Source: Desulforapulum autotrophicum (lineage in GTDB: Bacteria > Desulfobacterota > Desulfobacteria > Desulfobacterales > Desulfolunaceae). Taken from it: a stretch of 64,000 bases of DNA. Numbering within the stretch: position 1 is the stretch's first letter; every line of letters starts with the position of its first letter. The stretch is from assembly GCA_020723285.1 (NCBI GenBank), contig DYJE01000015.1, positions 1-64,000 of the forward strand, given 5' to 3'. The notes under the pieces are model-generated. The model was not told the origin of the DNA, made no database searches, and saw only the letters and a list, made by a program, of their open reading frames with translations. Positions 48,703 through 57,953 of the stretch are shown here, piece by piece. The translations under genes were made by a program, and so were the position numbers.

Positions 48703-50361
48703 TCATCTGGCAATCAGCGATGTGATGGCCTCCCTTAAATCCTTGTCTTCGAATGGTTTGTTGAGAACGAGGTTGATCCCGGCCTTTTCCAGAATGTTTT
48801 CGCTCTTTCCACCCTGGCTTGCCACCGCCTGCCCGGCGATATCACTCTGGGTGGTGATCATGATGATGGGAAGCTCTTTGGGACTGTATGTTTTCCGGAT
48901 TTCCTGGGTCATCTGGATTCCGTTGATGTCCGGCATGTTGAGATCGGTGATCAACAGATCGGGTTTGGCAGCTTTCACGGCTTCGATGGCCTTGGCGGGG
49001 AATTCGTAAGTGTCCGAATCGTAACCCATGTCGTGGAGTTTCCGCATGTAGATCTTCAGCATCATCTTGGAGTCGTCCACGGCCATGATTCTTATTTTGC
49101 GGTCTTCTTCCGGCTTAAGGGCGCTTTTGATCCGTTTGGACAGGTGTTTTTCACCTTTCTTTTTAAGAAGGTCGAGGAAATGGGCGGAGATATCCGGGTG
49201 GGCCGTTTCCGTGAGGTGTTTGAATGCGTAATTCTGGAAGGTTTCGGAATCCAGGAGAAAGTTGAAGGCATTGTCCGCGCCGGAGTCGATGAGGGTGGCC
49301 ACCACTTTTTCCGACAGATCGTCCTTGGCTTCGATCATGTTCCGCATGCCTGCGATGAGCACGGTGGACAGGTTCTTGTCGATGGCCTTGGCTGCGGCCA
49401 TGGCCACGGATTCTTCCGGATCCGTCAGACCCTGGGCCAGACTGATGGCGGATTTGGACGAGGGCAGCCGTTCCATGGCCTCGTAAACGGCGAAACGCAC
49501 GTTGGGATTTGAAGGTTCGTTGTAAATCACTTTCAGGATGGCCGGAAGGGCTGTGATGTCGCCGATGTTCCCGAGGACGTTCAGGGAATGGATCAGGGTG
49601 TCGTCATCGTCGGTTTTCAGGTTTTCACAGACCACGGGAATGGCCTTGGGTCCGATGGCGATAAGATGGTCGATGGCGGCATTGCGCAGGTCCACGAACT
49701 GTGAGCTTAAAAGTTCGCAGAGTTTTTCAAGGGCCAGCTGATCCTGGATCTGGGCCAGGGCGTCGATGACCCGGAGGTCCATTTCTGAACCGCCGGTCAG
49801 GCATTCGCAGAGTTTTTTGATGGCGGACGGGCCGCCCATGTCCGTCAATGCGGCGATGGCGGCAAGACAGAGACGGGAGTCGCTGACGTGGAGGTATTTC
49901 GCCACTGTGGCGGATGCCGAAGAGTCGCCAATTTTTCCAAGGGCCGCCATGGCCGATTCAAGAATGTCGGGATCCGCTTCGCTGTTCAGGATATTCTCAA
50001 GAAGGCCGATGCTCTCCCTGATCTTCAGATCTCCGGCGATGCGGATGTAAAGAACCTTGTTTTCTGGGGTGCTGGTCCTGATGTAATCGATGATCAGATC
50101 CTCGTTGTTGTACGACTTTTCGTAAATCAGTTCCGTGACGCTTTCCCTCACTTTCGGATCTTCGATATGCACACGGGACAAGCGTTCCAGCATGGGATAC
50201 GCCGTTTTGTCCGGGGCTTTCAACACCTCGTACAACACTTTTTTCTGCGCTTTCAAACTGATGTCCGGGAAAAACTGGAGAAGGGCGATGGCTTTGACCG
50301 TGTCGTTTCGGTCCACACAGTATTTCAGCTCATCCAGAAAATGAAGTTCGTTCTGATCCAT
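48703..50361 (-). CDS. HEAT-repeat protein with C-terminal response-regulator domain
   Basis: The 552-residue cytoplasmic protein has a long alpha-solenoid of HEAT-like repeats (about 1-420; recurring AAIAALTDMGG, AAIDHLIAIGPKA, SLNVLGNIGD, AAMAALGKIGD). A receiver domain follows (about 433-552: RIMAVDDSKMMLKIYMRKL, acceptor Asp in DLLITDLNMPDINGIQ, and KPF). It takes the place of CheY at the end of the chemosensory operon. Solenoids bind partner proteins, so phosphorylation may regulate a docking surface (inference). The ATG has AAAGGA 9 nt upstream. Confidence 0.85.
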   Translation of the reverse strand: MDQNELHFLDELKYCVDRNDTVKAIALLQFFPDISLKAQKKVLYEVLKAPDKTAYPMLERLSRVHIEDPKVRESVTELIYEKSYNNEDLIIDYIRTSTPENKVLYIRIAGDLKIRESIGLLENILNSEADPDILESAMAALGKIGDSSASATVAKYLHVSDSRLCLAAIAALTDMGGPSAIKKLCECLTGGSEMDLRVIDALAQIQDQLALEKLCELLSSQFVDLRNAAIDHLIAIGPKAIPVVCENLKTDDDDTLIHSLNVLGNIGDITALPAILKVIYNEPSNPNVRFAVYEAMERLPSSKSAISLAQGLTDPEESVAMAAAKAIDKNLSTVLIAGMRNMIEAKDDLSEKVVATLIDSGADNAFNFLLDSETFQNYAFKHLTETAHPDISAHFLDLLKKKGEKHLSKRIKSALKPEEDRKIRIMAVDDSKMMLKIYMRKLHDMGYDSDTYEFPAKAIEAVKAAKPDLLITDLNMPDINGIQMTQEIRKTYSPKELPIIMITTQSDIAGQAVASQGGKSENILEKAGINLVLNKPFEDKDLREAITSLIAR

Positions 50362-50401
50362 GCCATATCCTTTCTGTTTGGCTTTTCTTTAACACCGGAA
50401 A

Positions 50402-51250
50402 TTATTTTTTAAGAACGTAAAACGTCGAATTGAGATAGCGCTGGGGCTGAAAAATCAGGATGTCGTTGGTCAGGGATTCGGTGGACCCGATGAGCAGAAA
50501 ACCGTCCGGTTCCAGGCTTTCGGCGATTTTCTGGAACAGACGCTTTCTGTCTTCGCTTGTAAAATAAATGGCTACGTTCCGGCAGAGAATCATGTCGAAC
50601 TTCCCGAGCCCCACAAAGGGTTTCATGAGATTCATCTTCCTGAACGTCACCATGGCGCGGATTTCATCCTTGATCCGCCAGAAATCCCCATCCGGACAAA
50701 AATAACGGTCCAGACGCTGTTTCGACAAACCCCGGGTCACTTCGAAACGGTTGTATTTTCCGTAACTGGCCTGGGCGATGGCCGCATCTGAAATATCTGT
50801 GGCAAGGAGCTTGATGTTGTACCTTATCGGATCGATGCCCAGATCTTTCATGATCATGGCGATGCTGTAGATCTCCTGGCCGGTTGAACTGGCGCTGCTC
50901 CAGATTTTAATCCCCGTTTTCTGAGCCGCAGCCCCGTTTTTCATCCGCCGGTCGATGAGATCCGGAAGCAGTTTGTGCTGAATCAGATCAAAAGGGGCGT
51001 TATCCCTGAAAAAATAGGTTTCATTGGTGGATATGGCGTCGATGATCTTTTTCTCAAGGTTTCCCGTTCCGTCCGATTTGGCCTTGGAATGAAGTTCCTG
51101 AAACGATTTGACGTTCAGCTCGTCGACGATCTGGGAAAGGCGTGTTTCAATGAGGTATTCCTTCCCCGGTGCAAGAGCGATTCCCGAAACATCCAAGATA
51201 TACCGGGACATGGTCTGGAACTCTGTGGGGGTTATCTTCAGTTTACTCAT
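50402..51250 (-). CDS. cheR: Chemotaxis protein methyltransferase CheR
   Basis: The 282-residue protein has the N-terminal CheR helical domain and the SAM-dependent methyltransferase domain. Text includes DAISTNETYFFRDNAPF, KIWSSASSTGQEIYSIAM, FRKMNLMKPF, MILCRNVAIYF and LLIGSTESL. It methylates glutamates of chemoreceptors using SAM. The ATG at 51250 overlaps the cheB stop; a start 12 bp earlier is also possible. Opposes CheB in the same operon. Confidence 0.93.
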   Translation of the reverse strand: MSKLKITPTEFQTMSRYILDVSGIALAPGKEYLIETRLSQIVDELNVKSFQELHSKAKSDGTGNLEKKIIDAISTNETYFFRDNAPFDLIQHKLLPDLIDRRMKNGAAAQKTGIKIWSSASSTGQEIYSIAMIMKDLGIDPIRYNIKLLATDISDAAIAQASYGKYNRFEVTRGLSKQRLDRYFCPDGDFWRIKDEIRAMVTFRKMNLMKPFVGLGKFDMILCRNVAIYFTSEDRKRLFQKIAESLEPDGFLLIGSTESLTNDILIFQPQRYLNSTFYVLKK

Positions 51251-52412
51251 TGGCTTTTCCAATCGGGGAAATAACGGTTCTGGCCTTTAACGTCTTCACG
51301 ATTTCGTCGGCGATGCGGTCAAGTGGGGCGATGGTGTCCACGATACCCGACTCGATGGGTTCTTTGGGCATACCGAAAACCGTGCATGTTTCCTCGTTCT
51401 GGGCGATGATACTGGCCCCGTTCTCCCTCATGAGCTTCAAACCCTTTGTTCCGTCCGATCCCATTCCCGTCATGATCACGCCCGTGGCCCGTCCCACGTA
51501 ATGGGTGGCCACGGATAAAAACAGGTAATCCGCCGAAGGTTTGCAGCTGTTCATGGGCGGATCGTCGGTGATCTGAACCACCCGCCTTTTTCCGTCTCCG
51601 TGGGCTGCGATGCGCATCTGTTTTCCACCGGGGGCGATGAGAGCCACATTGGGTTCAAGGATATCGCCGTGTTTCGCTTCCCTCACCGTAATGGCGCACT
51701 TGGCGTTCAGGCTGTTGGCCAGGGACTGCGTGAAAAGAGGCGGCATGTGCTGGACAATGACGATGGGCACATTGATATCCGCAGGCAGTTTGGGCATCAT
51801 CAGGGACAGGGCGTTGGGGCCTCCCGTGGATATGCCGATGGCCACAATTTCAGATTTAGAGCGGACGCCGCTGTATGCGGGACGGGGCGGAACGATACGG
51901 CTTTCAAATTTAGGAACAGGAGGTGCTTCCTGAACCGGACGACTGGGCGTAAAAGGCCGGCTGGGCGTGAACTGAAGTTTTTCCCGTATCCTTTTTTTGG
52001 TTTCGATGCGTTTCTGCAGGGTCCGGATCATGGGGGTGAGAACCGCTGTCACCGCTTCCATGTTCTGGGCCATGGTGCCTTCCTGGGGCTTGGGGATAAA
52101 GTCAAAGGCCCCCAGCTCCAGGGCGCGGATGGTCATTTCCCCGCCCTTTACCGTCAGGGTTGAGAGCATGATGGCTTCCGTATCGAGGTTCTCGTTCCTG
52201 AGATATTCCAGGACCTGAAGCCCGTTCATTTCGGGCATTTCCACATCGAGAGTCATCAGATCCGGTTTCAGGCTCTGAATCCGGGAAACGGCGATTTTTC
52301 CGTTGTTGGCCGAGCCCACAACCGTGACGCCCGGAATGGCCGACAGCACGTCGCTGACGATTTTCCTGTAAACGATGGTGTCGTCGACCACAAGTACGCG
52401 TAAAGGCTCCAC
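51243..52412 (-). CDS. cheB: Chemotaxis response regulator protein-glutamate methylesterase CheB
   Basis: The 389-residue protein has an N-terminal receiver (VLVVDDTIVYRKIVSD, acceptor in DLMTLDVEMPEMNG), a proline-rich linker (about 155-185) and the methylesterase domain. The catalytic Ser is in AIGISTGGPNAL, His in QHMPP and Asp in MTGMGSDGTKG. It removes methyl groups or deamidates receptors when phosphorylated by CheA. Start is GTG at 52412 after AGAGGTGG. Confidence 0.93.
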   Translation of the reverse strand: MEPLRVLVVDDTIVYRKIVSDVLSAIPGVTVVGSANNGKIAVSRIQSLKPDLMTLDVEMPEMNGLQVLEYLRNENLDTEAIMLSTLTVKGGEMTIRALELGAFDFIPKPQEGTMAQNMEAVTAVLTPMIRTLQKRIETKKRIREKLQFTPSRPFTPSRPVQEAPPVPKFESRIVPPRPAYSGVRSKSEIVAIGISTGGPNALSLMMPKLPADINVPIVIVQHMPPLFTQSLANSLNAKCAITVREAKHGDILEPNVALIAPGGKQMRIAAHGDGKRRVVQITDDPPMNSCKPSADYLFLSVATHYVGRATGVIMTGMGSDGTKGLKLMRENGASIIAQNEETCTVFGMPKEPIESGIVDTIAPLDRIADEIVKTLKARTVISPIGKANE

Positions 52413-52463
52413 AAGCCACCTCTGTGCGAATTAAGAAAAGTGAAGGACAAAGAAGCTTCCGCG

Positions 52464-52916
52464 TCAGTCTTTGAGAACCTCTTCAATATCGAGAATTCCG
52501 ATGAGGCTCCGTTCCGTCTTGAAGACCCCCTGGAAATACCGGCCCTGGATACCCCCTATATTGGCCGGGGGTTTTTCGATGCCCGCGGATTCCGCCACCA
52601 TCACATCGCTGATCCGGTCGACCAGAAGGCCGATGTGCTCATCATGGGAGTTGACGATGATGTTCCGGTTGTCTTTGTGTGTCTGTATGGGGGAAAGCCC
52701 GATTTTCTGTCCCAGATCGATCACCGACACGATTTTGCCCCTGAGGTTCAGCACACCTTTCACATAGTCGGCGGACTGGGGAACCACGGTGACTTCCGTC
52801 TGTTTGTTGATTTCCTGGATATTGAGGATGTCGATGCCGCACAGGGCGTCACCCACATAGAACGTCGCCAGTTCAAGCATGTCGGAACTGTTGCTTTTGG
52901 ATTTCACCTGACTCAT
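52464..52916 (-). CDS. cheW: Coupling protein CheW
   Basis: The 150-residue protein is a single CheW domain: LATFYVGDALCGIDILNIQEINKQTEVTVVPQSADYVKGVLNLRGKIVSVIDLG. It links receptors to CheA. The ATG has AAGGAGCATGAACC upstream. Lies between cheA and cheB. Confidence 0.93.
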   Translation of the reverse strand: MSQVKSKSNSSDMLELATFYVGDALCGIDILNIQEINKQTEVTVVPQSADYVKGVLNLRGKIVSVIDLGQKIGLSPIQTHKDNRNIIVNSHDEHIGLLVDRISDVMVAESAGIEKPPANIGGIQGRYFQGVFKTERSLIGILDIEEVLKD

Positions 52917-53017
52917 GGTTCATGCTCCTTTGTGTATATGAAAGCGACATGGCGGGATGAACGTCATCTTTCATCATTCGTTGCGGGCTCCCTGGTATGG
53001 AGGGCGGCCCATGGCCG

Positions 53018-56000
53018 TCATTTCAACACGTAACTTCTCACCACGTTCACCAGTTGTTCACGGTCCAGTTTGATTTCGTAGCTGTCGATGCCAGACGCCT
53101 TGCCTTTTTTGATATCCGACTCGCTGGCAAGGGACGTCAGGGCGATCACCGGAAGATGGCTGTATTTGGAGCTGCCCTTGATTTTTTTCGTAAGCTCGAA
53201 ACCATCCATCACCGGCATTTCAAGATCGGTGACAACCCCGTTTATGGCATCACCCAGTTCTTCAAGGAGATCCCAGGCCTTGGAGCCGTCTTCAGCCGCC
53301 ACAACCTTGAAACCTTCATCTTCAAAGAAACCTTTGACCTGATTTCTGAAAAACGCCGAATCTTCGGCGAAAAGCAGTGTCACACTGTCCGGAGATTTTT
53401 TCGTCAGACGGGTCACGGATTCCTTTTCGATAAACCAGTCCGGGTTCAGGGTTTTGACGATTTCGAACATGTCGATCATCAGGGTGGTGAAATTCCCCAC
53501 AATGATGGAGCCCATAATTCCCACCTGCTTCAGGGTTGTGGCGTCGATATTGAGATCCACCTCCACGGCGTCCACCGGCGGTGAAACAAGAAGTCCCACT
53601 TCCTTGCCCGAAATCTTGAACACGATGACTTCGTGCTGGTTTCGTTCCGGCAGGGGCTGGACTTTGGCCACTTCGGACAGTTCATGCAGGGGCAGGGTTC
53701 CGCCCCGGTACTGGATCACCCGCTTGCCGCCGACATTTTCGATATCCGAGGTTTTGATCCGCTCGATGCGTTCCACGAGACTCAGAGGTGCTGCGAACTG
53801 CTCCTTCTCGTCGTTTCTGAACAGCAGGAGCGAGGTTCTGTCTGTTCCCACCTGGGCTTTCTGGGCTTCTTTTTCCATAGCCTTGCTGGAGATGCTCATG
53901 AGGTTGCCCATTCTGGCGAGGCTGGCCACGTCGAGAATCAACGCCACCTTGCCGTCTCCCATGATGGTGGCACCGGCGTAGCCTTCGCACTGGCTCAGGT
54001 GACGGCCCAGGGGTTTGACCACGATTTCCTCGGAATCGCACAGTCGGTCCACCACAAGTCCGTACTTGAAGTTTCCGGCAGACACAACGGCGATATTGAT
54101 GGCACTGGCGGAATGGAAACGCCGGTCTTCACCGTTTCGATCTTTCATCTTTTCGGGGTCGACGGAATAGGAGAATCCTTCATCGTTCATGTTTATGGAT
54201 CTTCTGTCGGATATGCTCATGCGTTTATCAGGATATGTCATTCCGTCTTCGGGATGGACGAAGGACTTCTGGATTCCAAGCACCTGAGACAGGTTGAGCA
54301 GGGGAAGAAGGGTACCTCTCAGCCGGACCACTTCGGCGTTCCCCACTTTTTCGATGCGTTCCTTGACCTGTGCGGCCGGTATACGGAGCAGTTCGTCCAG
54401 GTTCACCTGGGGAATGGCGTATCGCTCACTGCCGATGGATATGATCTGGCTGGGAATGATGGCCAGGGTCAGCGGAAGTTTGATCCTGAACGTGGTTCCC
54501 GATCCCACCACCGAATCGATGTCGATGATACCCCCCAGTTTGTCCAGGTTCGTTTTCACCACATCCATACCCACGCCACGCCCGGAAACATCGGTGATTT
54601 TCTGGGCAGTGGAAAACCCCGGCAGGAAGATCAGGTTGATTTTGTCCTTTTCGGACATCATGCTCCGTTCCTGCTCGGTGATCAGTCCCTTTCTTACCGA
54701 TACTTCGGAAATTTTTTCACCGTCGATGCCATTTCCGTCATCGGTGATTTCAATGTTGACCTGACCGGCTTCATGGAAGGCTTTGAGCACGATTTTTCCC
54801 GTCATGGGTTTTTTCCGGGCCAGCCGGATATCCGGGCTCTCGATGCCGTGATCGACGGAGTTGCGCACCAGATGGGTCAGGGGATCGTTGATGGCCTCGA
54901 TGATGGTTTTATCCAGTTCGACGTCTTTTCCTTCGATGAACAGGTCGATCTGTTTTCCCAGATCCTTGGAGAGATCACGGACCACACGGGTGAATTTGTT
55001 GAACACGTTGGAAATGGGCTGCATCCGTGTCCGCATGATCGCTTCCTGAAGTTCGGAGGTGATCATGTCGATGCGCTGGCTCGAAAGTTCGGTGGCCCGG
55101 GCATTGTTTGCCGAAACACCCTGCATCAGCTGGTTTCGGCTGAGCACCAGCTCTCCGGCCAGAGTCATCAGCGTGTCGAGAAGGTTGATGTTGACCCGGA
55201 GCGAACTCTGGGCTGATTTGGAGGCATCGATCTGCCGCATGTCTTCCTTGCTTTCCATGGATTCGGCCTGGATCGGACTTACGAATGCTTCCCGGACGTC
55301 TTCCTGAACGCGACGAACCGGCGGGGCCTCCACCACCTTCGCCACTTCGACCACCGGTTCGGGGGCGGGTTTCACCGGTTCGGGCTGAACAACCTGAACC
55401 GGTTCGGGCTGAACAGCCTGGGCCGGTTGTTTTGTCACGGTCTTGATGTCCGGCTCAACACCCGTGGCTTCGGATATCATGCTGTCGGTGACGAGAAAAA
55501 CGTTTTCCTTGGGAACATCCACCAGGGTCGACGCCATGTCCGGTTCGATGATGCTTGCGAAAAGAAGCCTGAAGGGAATTTTTGCGGGAAGATCGTCCGA
55601 AAGTGTTCCCACGGAGCCGATGTCCACCTTGGAATCGATGATGTTTCCACTGTTCAGAAGCGATGTGATGACGTCAAAAGGCGTCTTTCCCTTTCGCTGG
55701 ATATCCCGGATCATATCGTATTCCACGATATAAATGCATTTTCCCTGTTTTTTCGCCTGGGCGATATCGAACTTGGGAACGAAGAACGAGATGCCCGATC
55801 CCTGATGACAGACCTCCACGATACTTGAAACATCCTCTTTCTCATGGTCGGGCAGGGAGCCGGTGGTTACCGCCACCAGACTTTCGATGTGTTCTGAAAC
55901 ATCGGCGTCGTTGCTTCCCTGGATGTTCTGGATCAGATCGTTGAGCTTGTCGAAGGCTTTGAGAAGAATACTGATGACTTCCGGCGTGGGGATCATGTCC

Positions 56001-56242
56001 CGGGTCCGGATCATGCCCAGAACGTTTTCAAGGTTGTGGGCCAGCTCCTTGACCACCGTCAGCCCCATGAAACCGGCACCCCCCTTGATGGAATGGGCGG
56101 CCCTGAATACGTTGTTCACAAGGTCTTCATCGATGTCGGCCCCCCCTTCCTCGATGGTGAGAAGATCGTTTTCGATGTTCGACAGATGTTCAAGAGATTC
56201 GTCCACATACATGCGTAGGGTTTCGTCATCTTCAAAGACCAT
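53018..56242 (-). CDS. cheA: CheA-type hybrid kinase with two CheW domains and C-terminal receiver
   Basis: The 1074-residue kinase has an HPt domain (phospho-His in RAAHSIKGGAGFMG, about 48-57) and a domain at the P2 position (about 150-260: YIVEYDMIRDIQRKGKTPFDV, PAKIPFRLLFA) that does not look like the usual P2. A P/V/E-rich linker follows (about 285-320), then the P3 dimer domain and ATPase (HLVRNSVDHGIE, DDGNGID, SGRGVGMDVV). It continues with a CheW domain interrupted by a ~50-residue acidic/basic insert, a second CheW domain and a receiver (LLFAEDSAFFRN, DLEMPVMDGFE). GGAGGCGCT precedes the ATG. First gene of the operon. Confidence 0.92.
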   Translation of the reverse strand: MVFEDDETLRMYVDESLEHLSNIENDLLTIEEGGADIDEDLVNNVFRAAHSIKGGAGFMGLTVVKELAHNLENVLGMIRTRDMIPTPEVISILLKAFDKLNDLIQNIQGSNDADVSEHIESLVAVTTGSLPDHEKEDVSSIVEVCHQGSGISFFVPKFDIAQAKKQGKCIYIVEYDMIRDIQRKGKTPFDVITSLLNSGNIIDSKVDIGSVGTLSDDLPAKIPFRLLFASIIEPDMASTLVDVPKENVFLVTDSMISEATGVEPDIKTVTKQPAQAVQPEPVQVVQPEPVKPAPEPVVEVAKVVEAPPVRRVQEDVREAFVSPIQAESMESKEDMRQIDASKSAQSSLRVNINLLDTLMTLAGELVLSRNQLMQGVSANNARATELSSQRIDMITSELQEAIMRTRMQPISNVFNKFTRVVRDLSKDLGKQIDLFIEGKDVELDKTIIEAINDPLTHLVRNSVDHGIESPDIRLARKKPMTGKIVLKAFHEAGQVNIEITDDGNGIDGEKISEVSVRKGLITEQERSMMSEKDKINLIFLPGFSTAQKITDVSGRGVGMDVVKTNLDKLGGIIDIDSVVGSGTTFRIKLPLTLAIIPSQIISIGSERYAIPQVNLDELLRIPAAQVKERIEKVGNAEVVRLRGTLLPLLNLSQVLGIQKSFVHPEDGMTYPDKRMSISDRRSINMNDEGFSYSVDPEKMKDRNGEDRRFHSASAINIAVVSAGNFKYGLVVDRLCDSEEIVVKPLGRHLSQCEGYAGATIMGDGKVALILDVASLARMGNLMSISSKAMEKEAQKAQVGTDRTSLLLFRNDEKEQFAAPLSLVERIERIKTSDIENVGGKRVIQYRGGTLPLHELSEVAKVQPLPERNQHEVIVFKISGKEVGLLVSPPVDAVEVDLNIDATTLKQVGIMGSIIVGNFTTLMIDMFEIVKTLNPDWFIEKESVTRLTKKSPDSVTLLFAEDSAFFRNQVKGFFEDEGFKVVAAEDGSKAWDLLEELGDAINGVVTDLEMPVMDGFELTKKIKGSSKYSHLPVIALTSLASESDIKKGKASGIDSYEIKLDREQLVNVVRSYVLK

Positions 56243-56713
56243 AGCGCCTCCTGCTTGAGCGTTATCATTTTTTTATTTGAAAAATCACGCGGATGTTTGT
56301 TTGGGCCGGTTGCTTGACAGGGGCGCGTGACCCCTTTTGATTCTGTTTATCGGCAATTTAAAAAAAAAGTTGAACAGACTTCGGCATATTTGGGAAAAAA
56401 TGTTTACAGCACCGGTATGATAAGGCGTCGCAAGCCGAGCTGATTATTAATAAACAACTTAAAATAAACGGTTCTTAACGGATATGGAAAAGTCTGATTT
56501 GATGTGTCCCTTGGGACCTGGGCGTATACCTTCAACGATTTGTTGAAAATTATATAACAAAGACAAAGGGTTTTGCAAGAAAAAGAATATAGGCCTTTTT
56601 ATTTGCTTTCCTGTTCCATTTTTTTGTATGATCATGACACGGTTAACACGATTGAATGCCCGGCGACACTTAAAAACGGGCGCAGCTAGAACACTTATCA
56701 AAAAAGGCGGGGT
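56243..56713. other. 471-bp divergent intergenic region, cheA to ccdA
   Basis: Holds the upstream regions of the leftward chemosensory operon and the rightward CcdA gene. TTGACA at 56313-56318 is a possible -35 on the plus strand without a convincing -10. A weak GCCCG/CGGGC pairing lies about 50 bp before ccdA. The 56459-56728 minus frame has no family text, so I treat it as non-coding. No RNA gene recognised. Confidence 0.45.
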
Positions 56714-57415
56714 ATGTTCGCTCAACATGTGTCTCTGACCGCAGCGTTCACGGCGGGTATCTTATCGTTTCTGTCGCCCTGTGTTCTTCCCCTTATTCCG
56801 GCGTACTTCACGTTCATCACGGGCATGAGTCTTGAAGACCTGACCGCGGACAGCGGTTCGGCTGTGAAATGGAAGGTTTTCCTGTCCACCCTCGCCTATG
56901 TTCTTGGCTTTTCTTTTGTTTTCATCATGCTGGGCGGGGCGGTCTCCATGATGGGTCAGCAGCTCGACGCTTACAAGGAATTCATCCGCCTTGCAGGAGG
57001 AGGTGTCGTCATTGTTTTTGGAGCACATCTTGCAGGCATCCTGCGAATTCCCTTTCTGGATTACGAAAAGAAAATCCATGTCCGGAACAAACCGCTTCAT
57101 ATCCTGGGCGTGTTTTTTGTGGGTATGGCTTTCGGAGCGGGCTGGAGTCCCTGCATCGGCCCTCTTTTGGGGACGATTCTGGCCATCGCCGCCACCGAAG
57201 GATCGGTGGTCAAGGGCATGTTCCTTCTTTCCATCTATTCCCTGGGTATGGCGATTCCCTTTATTCTGATGAGTTTTTTCATCAATTACATGCTGACGTT
57301 CATTAAAAAAGCGTCACAATGGATACGGTTCATCACGGTGGCGGCCGGTGTTCTGCTGATCGTGCTGGGCCTTGCCCTTGTTTTCGACAAAATGAACGTG
57401 CTGGCGTCCTTTTAA
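56714..57415 (+). CDS. CcdA/DsbD-family thiol-redox membrane protein
   Basis: The 233-residue protein has six spans and the two Cys motifs LSPCVLPLIPAY (about 19-30) and AGWSPCIGPLLG (about 150-161), which shuttle electrons from cytoplasmic thioredoxin to the periplasm. CcdA supplies reductant for cytochrome c maturation or for a thioredoxin-like partner. The partner is probably the next gene, a thioredoxin-fold protein 32 bp downstream. GGCGGGGT precedes the ATG. Confidence 0.9.
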   Translation: MFAQHVSLTAAFTAGILSFLSPCVLPLIPAYFTFITGMSLEDLTADSGSAVKWKVFLSTLAYVLGFSFVFIMLGGAVSMMGQQLDAYKEFIRLAGGGVVIVFGAHLAGILRIPFLDYEKKIHVRNKPLHILGVFFVGMAFGAGWSPCIGPLLGTILAIAATEGSVVKGMFLLSIYSLGMAIPFILMSFFINYMLTFIKKASQWIRFITVAAGVLLIVLGLALVFDKMNVLASF

Positions 57416-57447
57416 CGTAACGATAATAGAAATCCTGGAGTTTTTAT

Positions 57448-57888
57448 ATGAACCGTCGAGTCGTTTCAACAGCAGCCTGTTTCGTCATGTTTCTTTTTCT
57501 CGTCGTGCCCTTTAAAGCCATGGCCGCGAATTCCATCGCGTGGAACGGTTACGACAAGGGACTGGCTCTTGCGAAAGAAAAAAAGAAAAAGATCTACATC
57601 AATTTTCACGCCGACTGGTGTGGATACTGCCGTAAAATGGAAAAAGAGACGTTCGTGGACCCTAAAGTCATCGCTTTTCTCAATGACAATTATATCGCCG
57701 TCCGGATCAATTCGGACAAGGAACCCCAGCTTTCGCGAAAATTCAATGTCCGGGGTCTTCCCGCCAATATATTCTTAACCGAACAGGGTGAGGCCATCGG
57801 CAATCAGCCCGGATATCTTGATCCCAAGTCTTTTCTCGAAGTTCTCACCTTCGTGAAAAACGAGAAGTACAAAAAAGGATCGAAGTAG
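57448..57888 (+). CDS. Exported thioredoxin-fold protein
   Basis: The 146-residue protein has a signal peptide (VVPFKAMAA) and a thioredoxin fold with WCGYC (about 64-68) in INFHADWCGYCRKMEKETFVD, a thiol motif CxxC, then VRGLPANIF with a cis-Pro-like site. It likely receives electrons from the upstream CcdA protein and reduces periplasmic thiols. No clear target. Confidence 0.9.
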   Translation: MNRRVVSTAACFVMFLFLVVPFKAMAANSIAWNGYDKGLALAKEKKKKIYINFHADWCGYCRKMEKETFVDPKVIAFLNDNYIAVRINSDKEPQLSRKFNVRGLPANIFLTEQGEAIGNQPGYLDPKSFLEVLTFVKNEKYKKGSK

Positions 57889-57916
57889 AGCCGGGTTTTT
57901 AAGGATCGGGTCATTT

Positions 57917-57936
57917 GTCGGGTTTTTGAACCCGAC
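57917..57936. repeat. Palindrome GTCGGGTT-AACCCGAC
   Basis: Perfect 8-bp arms at 57917-57924 and 57929-57936 with loop TTTG, followed by CTACGAGGG. GTAGGTCGGGTT-type palindromes are widespread intergenic repeats in bacteria, but I see only this copy in the window. It could also be a terminator for the convergent genes, although a T-run is absent. Confidence 0.4.
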
Positions 57937-57953
57937 CTACGAGGGTTTTGAGT

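Noticed and set aside
53633..55216. Very long plus-strand open frame opposite cheA
   Set aside because: It is the shadow of GC-rich cheA codons. It is rich in His, Gly and Phe and has no motif.
56459..56728. Minus-strand frame overlapping the CcdA start
   Set aside because: No ribosome site or recognisable family, overlaps a clear gene, and lies in an AT-rich promoter region.
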